This document shows, piece by piece, positions 55,556-64,000 of a stretch of 64,000 bases of DNA (position 1 is its first letter; each line of letters opens with the position of its first letter). A model generated the notes under the pieces. It was not told the origin of the DNA and ran no database searches. It saw nothing but the letters and a program-made list of their open reading frames with translations. A program made the position numbers and the translations under genes. The stretch comes from Plotosus lineatus (lineage: Eukaryota; Chordata; Actinopteri; Siluriformes; Plotosidae): positions 29,137,249-29,201,248 of the forward strand of contig CM045735.1 in the NCBI GenBank assembly GCA_024760905.1, given 5' to 3'.

Positions 55556-57088
55556 TAATGCTGCCATGAGGTGGGGGGGGGGCACTAACCAGTGTCTCTC
55601 CCCCTTATGCCGGTCCCAAGCCCGGATAAATACAGAGGGTTGCGACAGGAAGGGCATCCGGCGTAAAATGTATGTCTCCTGTATGTTCAGGAGACCACGT
55701 GGAAAGGTAGCAAGGCTAGAAGCTTAGGAGCAGGGTTTAAGCTGTTTTATCACAGTGTGGATGGGAAGAGAAATGGAGTAGGAGTCATCTTGAAGGAGGG
55801 GTTTATCAGGAATGTTTTAGAAGTGAAAAGAGAGTCTGACAGAGTGATGAGTCTCAAGTTAGAAATTGAAGGCTTGATGGTCAATGTTGTTAGTGCTTAT
55901 GCCCCACAGGCAGGATGTGAGCGAGAAGAGAAGGAGAGATTCTGGAGTGAGTTAGATAAAGTGATGCAGAGTACCCCCAGAGGTGAGAGTGGTAATTGGG
56001 GCAGACTTCAATGGACATGTTGGTGCAGGCAACAGAGGGGACGAGGAAGTGATGGGCAGGTTTGGTATCCAGGACAGGAACACAGAAGGGAAGGTGTTAA
56101 TACATTTTGCAAAAATGATAGAAATGGCTGTGGTGAATACTTTCTTCAAGAAGAGACAGGAGCATAAGGTGACTTATGAAAGCAGAGGTAAGAGCACACA
56201 GGGAGACTACATCTTGTGTAGACGATGTAATTTGAAGGAAGTCAGTGACTGCAAAGTAGTAGTGGGTGAGAGTGTTGCCAAATAGCATAGGACGGTGGTG
56301 TGCAGGATGACGCTGATGGTGAGGAAGGTGAAAAAGGCAAAGGCAGAGCAGAAGACAAAGTGGTGGAAGCTGAAAAAGGAAGAGTGTCATGTTGTCTTCA
56401 AGGAGTTGAAACAGGCTTTGGGTGGTCAGGAAGTGCTTCCAGATGACTGGACAACCACAGCCAATGTGATCAGGGAGACCGGTAGGAGAGTACTTGGTGT
56501 GTCCTATGGAAGGAAAGTAGATAAGGAGACTTGGTGGTGGAATGAGGAAGTGCAGGAGTGTGTACAAAAGAAGAGGTGAGCTAAGAAAAAGTGGAACACA
56601 GAGAGGATCGAAGAGAGTTAACAGGAGTGCAGGGAGACACAGCGGAAGGCGAAGGTAGCGGTGTCAAAGGCCAAACAGAGGGCGTATGATGACTTGTATG
56701 ATAGGTTGGACAGTAAGGAGGGAGAAAATGATTTATACAGGTTAGCACAGCAGAGAAATAGAGATGGGAAAGACGTGCAGCAAGTTAGAGTGATAAAGGA
56801 CAGAGAGGGAAATGTATTGACTGATGACAGAAGTGTGCTGGGAAGATGGAAAGAGTACTTTGAAGAGCTGATGAATGAGGAAAATAAGAGGGAAAAAAGA
56901 GTAGAAGGGGTGACCGTTGAGGATCAGAGGAAGACCAAAGAGAAGATTTATGGATGTGGCGAAGGCGGACATGAAGGTCGTTGGAGTAAGAGTAGAAGAT
57001 GCAGAGGATAGGGTGAGATGGAGGCAGATCATTTGCTGTGGCGACCCCTGAAGGGAACAGCCGAAAGGAAAAGAAAAAGAAGGACAAT
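55556..57088 (+). mobile_element. RTE-clade LINE with internal deletion (R3)
   Basis: Has the RTE 5' region (CCGGTCCCAAGCCCGGATAA, GGGTTGCGACAGGAAGGGCATC), the endonuclease domain (VDGKRNGVGVILKEGF, VSAYAPQ, VIGADFNGHVGAGNRG, VNTFFKKRQEH, WWWNEEVQE), and the linker (LGRWKEYFEELMNEEN, VEGVTVEDQ). At about 56930 it jumps to the C-terminal RPKRRFMDVAK-like segment, in another frame, and the RTE 3' tail (GTGGCGACCCCTGAAGGG). The complete reverse transcriptase is deleted at a junction with short homology (CAG/GGAAG). It is a small derivative keeping both ends. Frame breaks at about 55990 and 56285. Confidence 0.85.
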
Positions 57089-57213
57089 TGGTGGCCTGCG
57101 TTCCATTATATTTATTTCTCCATCTGAGGCAAATAAGGCTTTATAAGTTGGCTCACTGGCTGCAAGAAGAAATATTTGTTAGTCACCTCAAGAAAGTAAC
57201 CCAACCATGATAT

Positions 57214-57447
57214 AGAGTCGGCCCTCTATTACGAAATTAATCCTTCCAGAGCCTTTTTCGTAGCCTGGAGTTTTCGTAAGTAGAGGCGCATTTACATGTA
57301 AAACACAGAATTCGTTCCAAGGCTCCCAAGACTACCCCATAAACCCTTTAAAAATGAAAAAAATTACACCAATTTTGTATGAAATATGTGTTAAAAGTAA
57401 AAGGAAATTATTTATTAAACCATTTAAACATTTTATTAACATATTTA
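57214..57447 (-). mobile_element. Tigger family A fragment, minus strand
   Basis: Starts GAGTCGGCCCTCTATTACGA and continues like 54131-54330 to about 57447, where an RTE segment begins. The other end of the element is missing. Confidence 0.7.
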
Positions 57448-57525
57448 TTAATTAAACCGAAGGCAAAGGCAGAGCAGAAGACAAAGTAGTGGAATCTGAA
57501 AAAGGAAGAGTGTTGGTTGTCTTCA
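57448..57525 (+). mobile_element. RTE endonuclease segment, plus strand, inverted duplicate
   Basis: About 70 bases (GGCAAAGGCAGAGCAGAAGA...) match 56335-56402 of R3 on the plus strand and lie next to a minus-strand RTE copy that also contains the same stretch at about 58285-58355. It is a small inverted duplication at the LINE's broken 3' end. Confidence 0.65.
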
Positions 57526-58888
57526 ATGTTGTCTTTCTCTGCCCTTAGTTTAGCTTCCTCTATTCTTTCCCATAACTTCATCGTATGGCTCATCAACTTT
57601 ATCCCTCTGTAGTTGCCACACCTCTGCACGTCTCCCTTGTTCTTAAAAATGGGCACTTGCACACTTCTCAATTCCTCCAGCATCTGCTCACTCTCTCAGA
57701 CCTTGTTGAATATTCTTGTCAGAAAATCTACTGCTACCGCTCCGAGACACTTCTATACCTCCACCGGTATGTTGTCAGGACCAACAGCCTTTCCACTCTT
57801 CATCCTCTTCAATGCCCTCTGCACTTCATCCTTACGAATCTTTGCTACTTCCTGGTCCTCAAAAGTCACCCCTTCTACTCTTTTTTCTCTCTTATTTTCC
57901 TCATTCATCAGCTCTTCAAAGTACTCTTTCCATCTTCCCAGCACACTTCTGTCATCAGTCAATACATTTCCCCTTCTGTGCCTAATCACTTCTAACTTGC
58001 TGAATGTATTTCCCATCTCTATTTCTCTGCTGTGCCAACCTGTATAAATCATTTTCTCCCTTCTTACTGTCCAGCCTATCATACAAGTCATCATACGCCC
58101 TCTGTTTGGCCTTTGACACCGCTACCTTCGCCTTCCGCTGTGTTCCACCACCAAGTCTCCTTATCTACTTTCCTTCCAGAGGACACACCAAGTACTCTCC
58201 TACCTGTGTCCCTGATCACATTTGCTGTGGTTGTCCAGTCATCTGGAAGCACTTCCTGACCACCCAAAGCCTGTTTCAACTCCTCCTTGAAGACAACCCG
58301 ACACTCTTCCTTTTTCAGCTTCCACCACTTTGTCTTCTGCTCTGCCTTTGCTTTCTTCACCTTCCTCACCATCAGTGTCATCCTGCACACCACCATCCTA
58401 TGCTGTTTGGCAACACTCTCACCCACTACTACCTTGCAGTCACTGACTTCCTTCAAATTACATTGCCTGCACAAGATGTAGTCTACCTGTGTGCTCCTAC
58501 CTCCGCTTTTGTAAGTCACCCTATGCTCCTGTCTCTTCTTGAAGAAAGTATTCACCACAGCCATTTCCATCATTTTTGCAAAATCAATCAACATCTGTCC
58601 TTCTGTGTTCCTGTCCTAGATACCAAACCTGCCCATTACTTTCTCGTCCCCTCTGTTGCCTGCACCAACATGTCCGTTGAAGTCTGCACCAAAGACCACT
58701 CTTTCACCTCTGGGGGTACTCTGCATCACTTCATCTAACTCACTCCAGAGTCTCTCCTTCTCTTCTAGCTCACATCCTACCTGTGGGGCATAAGCACTAA
58801 CAACATTGCACATCACGCCTTCAATTTCTAACTTGAGACTCATCACTCTGTCTGACACTCTTTTCACTTTTAGAACACTTCTAGAACA
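57526..58888 (-). mobile_element. RTE-clade LINE, endonuclease half (R4)
   Basis: Minus-strand order: RVMSLKLEIEGVMCNVVSAY, VVFGADFNGHVGAGNRGDEK, VVNTFFKKRQEHRVTYKS, DDWTTTANVIRDTGRRVLG, then a deletion of the WNEEVQE to QRKAKV region, RWKEYFEELMNEENKREKR, EVQRALKRMKSGKAVGPDNI (start of RT) and VQVPIFKNKGDVQRCGNYRG (RT motif). It ends at 57526 before the catalytic box. Truncated at both ends. Confidence 0.8.
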
Positions 58889-58984
58889 ACAAACCTCACT
58901 GTCTTACCATTGTTTCAACAAATTGAAGCAACATAACATTTACTTTCATGCCATGTTATGTTCATTTTTCATTGACTTCTTGAG

Positions 58985-59365
58985 CTGATGAAGGAAAAAC
59001 TGAACCACTCCATAAAGTCTTATCCAGCACCTCCCAGAATCTTTCAATAAGGTTAAGATCAGGACTCTGTGGTGCCAAAATGAACCACTCTTTCATTGTT
59101 TAAGTCCATATTTCAGATCGGGGCCATCAGGGAAGACAAAGTCCTTTGACGTGATAACCTGCTCATTCAGTAGATTCAAGGTCACCAGCTTTTGTATTTT
59201 ATTGTCACATTATCACATTAATGTTGCTGAGCCTCAACCTGACCAGCTGAAGCAATAATGCCTTGGAGATTACATGCTGTGATCAAGGATAAATTCTCTC
59301 CATGACAAAAATTTGTAGATGTGGCCTTTTCTTTTGGCCGGGAAGTATACAAATATATCAGGGGT
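58985..59365 (-). mobile_element. Tc1-like transposon remnant (copy D)
   Basis: Minus-strand sequence matches the C-terminal part of a Tc1-type transposase (the pattern around CAATAAGGTTAAGATCAGGA and CATCAGGGAAGACAAAGTCC) and ends with a terminal-repeat segment GGCCTTTTCTTTTGGCCGGG near 59342. Only about 380 bases remain, with no open frame. Confidence 0.55.
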
Positions 59366-60118
59366 GCTGAAAATAATCACTGCATTGACACAACATAATC
59401 AACTGTAGCTGTCTGGAAAATCAAGTCTAAAGTTCAAAATCCTTTCCTGTTCGCAATTAACACCAAGATCTCTGATTTTCTGGAGTATGAAAATGTGTGT
59501 TATGACTCTGTTTAAATTGTCAAGCAGAATCAGCAGAAGCATAAGAGGAATCTTTTCTTTAATGGATGCTCAAGGAGGACCAGCAGCTCTTGCACAGGCT
59601 AAGACTTCACCTTGCTTTTTTTTTTTATTTGTGATAATGATTCAAATATTATATATTTGTAAAATTAACACATATTCTTATTTTAAATAGCTTTTATTCT
59701 TGGTTTTTTGTCTTGGTGGAATTAAAATAACATCAATGATTAATAATGAATAAAATAATTGAAGTTCATTTTAAAAATGTGCTCAGTAGATTAAAAATAA
59801 TTATCATCAATCACATTTATTTATTATAAATCATCTTGTCCAATTATTTTGCTATTAAAAAAGAAATTATAGCTCATCCTATAAGCATTGGCTCATGTGC
59901 AAAATCTCCAATCGATATCTGAATATGAAGAACATGATTTTGATCACCAGAATTGGGGTAACCTGATCCGCAGCTCTCTGGGAAATGAGCTTTCACCAGT
60001 GTGGCTAATAGAAAGCAGAGACAGCTCACCACTCAGCTGTTCCTATCAGCAGTGACGACATGACAAACGGTACCCTGTGTGCACCCTGTGTATTTAAGTA
60101 GTATATTTAAGTACGTAC
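59366..60118. other. Intron 1 of the THAP gene, 5' part
   Basis: AT-rich sequence between the Tc1-like remnant and the exon 1 donor. No other feature seen. Confidence 0.35.
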
Positions 60119-60186
60119 CTGTGAAATGACTTTCCACATCCAGAAACCTGCTTATTGCTGCACCCATATGCAACACAAGTTGGCAT
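60119..60186 (-). CDS. THAP gene exon 1 (start of THAP domain)
   Basis: On the minus strand MPTCVAYGCSN... starts at 60186, with the first two zinc ligands (Cys4 and Cys9) in the usual THAP position, running to KSFH plus two bases. The donor AG|GTACGTAC follows at 60118. The split codon is completed by exon 2 to give Arg-Phe-Pro, as in THAP proteins. The exon is short (68 bases) and 4.8 kb from exon 2, because LINEs and transposons have filled the intron. The start choice rests on the conserved MPxCxAxxCxN beginning of the family. Confidence 0.85.
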
Positions 60187-60298
60187 TTTGCACTCTCTCA
60201 CACCAGCAGTGATAGAAATAGCAAATGGAAAGACAAGATCCAGCTGTTAAAAAAATTAAATCATGACCTATTAAAATAACTAATTAAAATCATATTAC

Positions 60299-60349
<51 letters not shown>

Positions 60350-60442
60350 CCACAAAGTCACCTTTTTTTTACTCACTAAACTATATTTTATGAGAGCCCA
60401 TTTCGATCACTACGGGAAAAAACTTTTTAGTTATAATTATAA

Positions 60443-60512
<70 letters not shown>

Positions 60513-60860
60513 TTATTATTTACGACCAAAAATGCCATCATTTTAGCCGAGGTGGTTTTCCCTATAAATTCAAAGCTGTGGAAAACCTCATTTACAGCGT
60601 AATCCATTTAACCAAATGAGCCAGTTGAAAATTGATTTCTAAAATATTTTTAAGTGAAAAACTGTCGCTTTTTTATCCTCATAAATAAAATAAAATCCAT
60701 CCCCAGAGTATGATGTCATGTACGTCAGGATCCCTTTATGTACCTTCTAGTGACGGCTGTGTGCATCAGACTAGAACAAGGAATGCTTGAAATAGCACTG
60801 GCTCAATTTTTAAATACAAACATAAAGATTAATCACTGAACTTTCACTTTTTTATATAAT
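60187..60860. other. Upstream of the THAP gene; (AC)n and (TA)n arrays
   Basis: Minus-strand upstream sequence. (AC)n at 60303-60345 and (TA)n at 60449-60507. No clear TATA box or CpG island. Confidence 0.4.
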
Positions 60861-60861
60861 T

Positions 60862-61175
60862 TATTCATTTTCTGTTCAAGTTAGGCATGTCATCTATCTC
60901 AGCAAACTCTGGACAAGGTCAGAGTACATAATGGAAGAGCTCGTGAAGCAATCACAGTTTAGAAACACACTGATGGAAATGCGGCTACTCTTACGAAAGA
61001 CAGCAATGGTTCTCTTACAGGCCTCACACCACAGACAGTGAAAGACATGGCTGGGCTTTGATAACACAGTCAGCTGCACTGGGGAGGACAACAGTGACAA
61101 CCCATTGATATTGGGTCTTGAACCCCAAACTTTGGGATCAGTAATCCAGCACCTTACCACCAGGTACCTATCCCC
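60862..61175 (-). mobile_element. tRNA-SINE, subfamily B, minus strand, diverged
   Basis: Degraded head at about 61175, body (CTGACTGTGTTATCAAAGC), and B tail. B box region GGTTCAAGACCC. Confidence 0.7.
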
Positions 61176-61489
61176 ATTATTTTTTTAAGTTTCTGGATAA
61201 AAATTAATACATTCCAGGTAAGACTCCACAAATGCTAAAATGTAAAATCGTAAGGCGTGATTTCACTTTTCATTCAAAAATAGCACTGATCCCTGACCAA
61301 AAACATGATCTAAAATTAGTTCTTTACATTTATTTATATCCAATAAGAAACATTGTTCTGTCAGTCATCTACATCATATTCTTGGAGAACACAGCAATAG
61401 GAAGTCACCAAGTACAAGTGAATAAAGCTGATTGGGTTGCAGTAATAACCAAACTTATATATGTGTGTGTATATATACTGTACACACAG

Positions 61490-61730
61490 GATCCCTCACT
61501 TTCCGTGGTTAATTGGACCGAGATCCCCGCGACCTCCGAATTCCATGAAGTAGGATCACCCCCTCAACCCCCCTGACTGATGAATACGTACATGTAAATG
61601 TGTATATAATATCAATAAATACATATTCAATGCTATAAATGCTTATAACAATTGAACATTAAAAAAAATAATGCATAAGATGTAAATGAAATATAAATAC
61701 ACACACATGCAGATGTGGCAGATGTGCGCG
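61490..61730 (+). mobile_element. GGATCCCTCAC element, second copy (empty SINE site)
   Basis: Matches 7919-8070 and then 8391-8490 without the SINE found there. Contains CATATTCAATGCTATAAATG uninterrupted at about 61624. The right end is not recognisable before the Tigger element at 61749. Confidence 0.6.
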
Positions 61731-61748
61731 CACACAGATATATACGTA

Positions 61749-62378
61749 CAGTCGGCCCCCTACTTACGAGACCCCCTGGGTACGAACATTCCAGGTCACG
61801 AAAAACATTTTCCTAAATTTTCGTCCCCGGGATACGAAAACAACCTCCTCTTACGAAAAGCACCAAGTGTGCCATTCAAAATTCAAACACGCCAATCAAA
61901 ATTTCTCACGATGCACAAGTTGCTCTCTCATTGGCTGTCTCCCAACATCCCGCCCTGCTGGCCTCCCATTGGCCAGGAGGCAGCTGACGTTACCCATACT
62001 TCCTGTTTGTCACACGCATGAAGGAGAGTTGACTGTTGGCTTGTTTTGAGATTGATCATACAGCGTTATATTTCGTTATCGCCAAAACCCCTCTTCAATC
62101 GGGACAATATTGAACCAGAAGGCGACTTTAAAGCGGAAATACAGTGACAGAGGCGATTATTTCAGCATGATATTAAAACAGAGTGTTCCGTGGGAGAAGA
62201 CCTCCGATCTCGCAAGGAAGCAAGTTAATATTGAATGAAGACCTCTGATCTTTCAAACAGGTACTGTAATTCGGCTTTAAATAAAACATCCTGTCCATTT
62301 AAAAATTTAAATAGAATTGTTCCGTCAGCTGCCCGTTGCATGTGGACGGGTCCTGAGTTTTGCGAGTCTGTGTGTGTG

Positions 62379-62417
<39 letters not shown>

Positions 62418-62705
62418 CAGATTGCCTACAGAGTCAGTCAGAGATGAAAGGAGGCTTAACTCTTTAGTTAAATTTTTTGAGTTGTTTAATTCAGTAAATG
62501 TTTAATAAATGTGGCGCATGTGAGCAAAACGCGGCTCATCAAGACCTCCGATCCCTCCAGGAATCAAGTTAAAGTTGAGTTTGGACCTCTGATTTGTCAA
62601 GCAGGGAATGTGCTTTGAATTCCTCGACTTAAAATGTGTTGCCGTCCTGCTTGTGGGCGAAGCCCGCAGCGCCACAATAAACATTGAATGTTTTGCTTGT
62701 ATTGT

Positions 62706-62772
<67 letters not shown>

Positions 62773-62773
62773 C

Positions 62774-62821
<48 letters not shown>

Positions 62822-63031
62822 ATAAAAAATGTTTAATAATGGTTTAATTAATAAATATGTTAATAAAATGGTTTAATATGTTAATAAAATGTTTAAATGG
62901 TTTAATAAATAATTTTCTTTTACTTTTAACACATATTTCATACAAAATAATTTAAATAGCATTGCTTTGTCGGTTGTGCGTTGCGTGTGTGCGGAGCCCT
63001 CATTCGGCAAAACACACCAGAGAGAGAGTTT

Positions 63032-63085
<54 letters not shown>

Positions 63086-63110
63086 TGTTGGGTTTGTGTG
63101 CATTAGTAAG
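61749..63110 (+). mobile_element. Tigger family A copy, right end lost
   Basis: Left end CAGTCGGCCCCCTACTTACG next to TA (61747-61748). It follows 16426-17900 closely, including the ATCCCGCCC...GGAGG stretch, the GACCTCCGATC units (62201, 62546) and GT/GA arrays at 62380-62410, 62708-62820 and 63030-63085. A third unit start (GTGTGCGGAGCCCTCA) appears at about 62985 instead of the right end. Confidence 0.7.
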
Positions 63111-63234
63111 AAATTTCCTCAAGACAGCGATTCATGCAAGACATCCCAGGAATCTGACTGAACTACAGCAGGATTAGTCCTGATCGTCCTGATCGATGTG
63201 TCAGACTGATCTGCAGCGTCTGGTTGAAGTTATT

Positions 63235-63262
63235 GCTGCCGGGGATGGGGGGGGGGGGGGGG
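63235..63262. repeat. Poly(G) tract
   Basis: About 20 G residues near 63245-63262. Otherwise 63110-63490 holds nothing recognisable. Confidence 0.9.
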
Positions 63263-63491
63263 GCACAAAATATTAAATGTGATGGTTCAGTTACTTATTC
63301 CTCCCCCTTCTGTCATTGTTTGCACGCTATCCTCATTAAAATATGAAAACCTATAAATGTTTGGGTCGTTTTAGTTAAAGCAGACACTGTTTTTTCATCT
63401 GTGTGATTTTGACAAAGATCAGATCACATTTGATGGTAATTTTATGCAGAAATGTGAGAAATTCCAAAAGGTTCAGATACTTTTTCATACC

Positions 63492-63662
<171 letters not shown>

Positions 63663-63689
63663 CCATTCTGGAGTCTTCTTCTTCTTCTT

Positions 63690-64000
63690 GTCCTTTCGGC
63701 TTTTCCCTTCAGGGGTCGCCACAGCGAATCATCTGACTCCATCTCACCCTATCCTCTGCATCTTCTTCTCTTAGACCAATTGCCTTCATGTCCTCCTTCA
63801 CCACATCCATGAATCGTCTCTTTGGTCTTCCTCTGGGCCTCCTGTCTGGTAGTTCCAACCTCAGCATCCTACTACCAATATACTCACTATAATCATACAA
63901 GTCATCATACGCCCTCTGTTTGGCCTTTGACACCGCTACCTTTGCCTTCCACTTTGTCTCCCTGTAATCCTGTTTACTCTCTTCGGTCCTCTCTATGTCC
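63690..64000 (-). mobile_element. RTE-clade LINE, internally deleted, cut by window edge (R5)
   Basis: Minus strand: KAKQRAYDDLYD from the linker region is joined at about 63892 directly to YSEYIGSRMLRLEL, RPKRRFMDVV and the 3' tail. Thus the RT part is deleted, as in R3, but with a different junction. The 5' part lies beyond 64000. Confidence 0.8.

Overview
This window looks like nuclear DNA of a ray-finned (probably teleost) fish. The evidence is the repeat content: Tc1-like and pogo/Tigger-like DNA transposons, hAT elements, RTE and L2/CR1-type LINEs, a tRNA-derived SINE family, a Ty3/gypsy element and very long (TA)n, (CA)n and (CT)n arrays. I cannot fix the species. Most of the window is transposable elements inserted into one another, and there are few host genes.

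Layout. 0-5.3 kb: a MADF-domain gene (minus strand, one in-frame stop) lies between two clusters of a short CGGAA motif. Inside that interval an AT-rich minisatellite is split by a Tigger-like element, which carries a second such element. 5.3-9.9 kb: an L2 LINE remnant, two Tc1-like wrecks, SINE copies, and a small TIR element (TIR GGATCCCTCAC) carrying a SINE with a 16-bp target duplication. 9.9-16.4 kb: microsatellites, apparently unique DNA and a third Tc1-like element. 16.4-24.3 kb: nested Tigger-like elements, SINEs, a hAT element with a perfect 8-bp duplication, and an RTE LINE. 24-29 kb: decayed LINEs and unique DNA. 29.15-29.7 kb: one probable host first coding exon (minus strand) with a splice donor and CpG-rich upstream DNA. 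29.9-30.3 kb: a fold-back structure. 31-38.5 kb: two different LINEs, the first broken by an RTE fragment, a hAT element and a Tigger fragment.

40.8-49.6 kb holds a complete-length Ty3/gypsy LTR element: LTRs starting TG and ending CA, a 4-bp CAGA duplication, a primer site matching tRNA-Arg(ACG), a polypurine tract, a PNMA-like gag, then protease, RT, RNase H and integrase. The LTRs are almost free of substitutions, yet gag-pol has many one-base frame breaks, mostly at homopolymer runs. This points to sequence or assembly error rather than old decay.

52.4-60.2 kb holds a split THAP gene of P-element (THAP9) type on the minus strand. Three exons with matching splice sites and phases encode a THAP zinc finger and coiled coil. 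Remnants of the transposase C-terminal region lie further downstream, and the introns are filled with Tigger, RTE and Tc1 elements. 60.2-64 kb: another SINE, another Tigger-like copy, microsatellites and an internally deleted RTE running off the edge.

The most interesting items are the MADF gene with its CGGAA arrays (possibly an unrecognised transposon), the intron-containing P-type THAP gene with a central deletion, the gypsy element with apparently artefactual frame breaks, and the SINE family that combines a tRNA-like head with both RTE ends and also exists with an unrelated tail.
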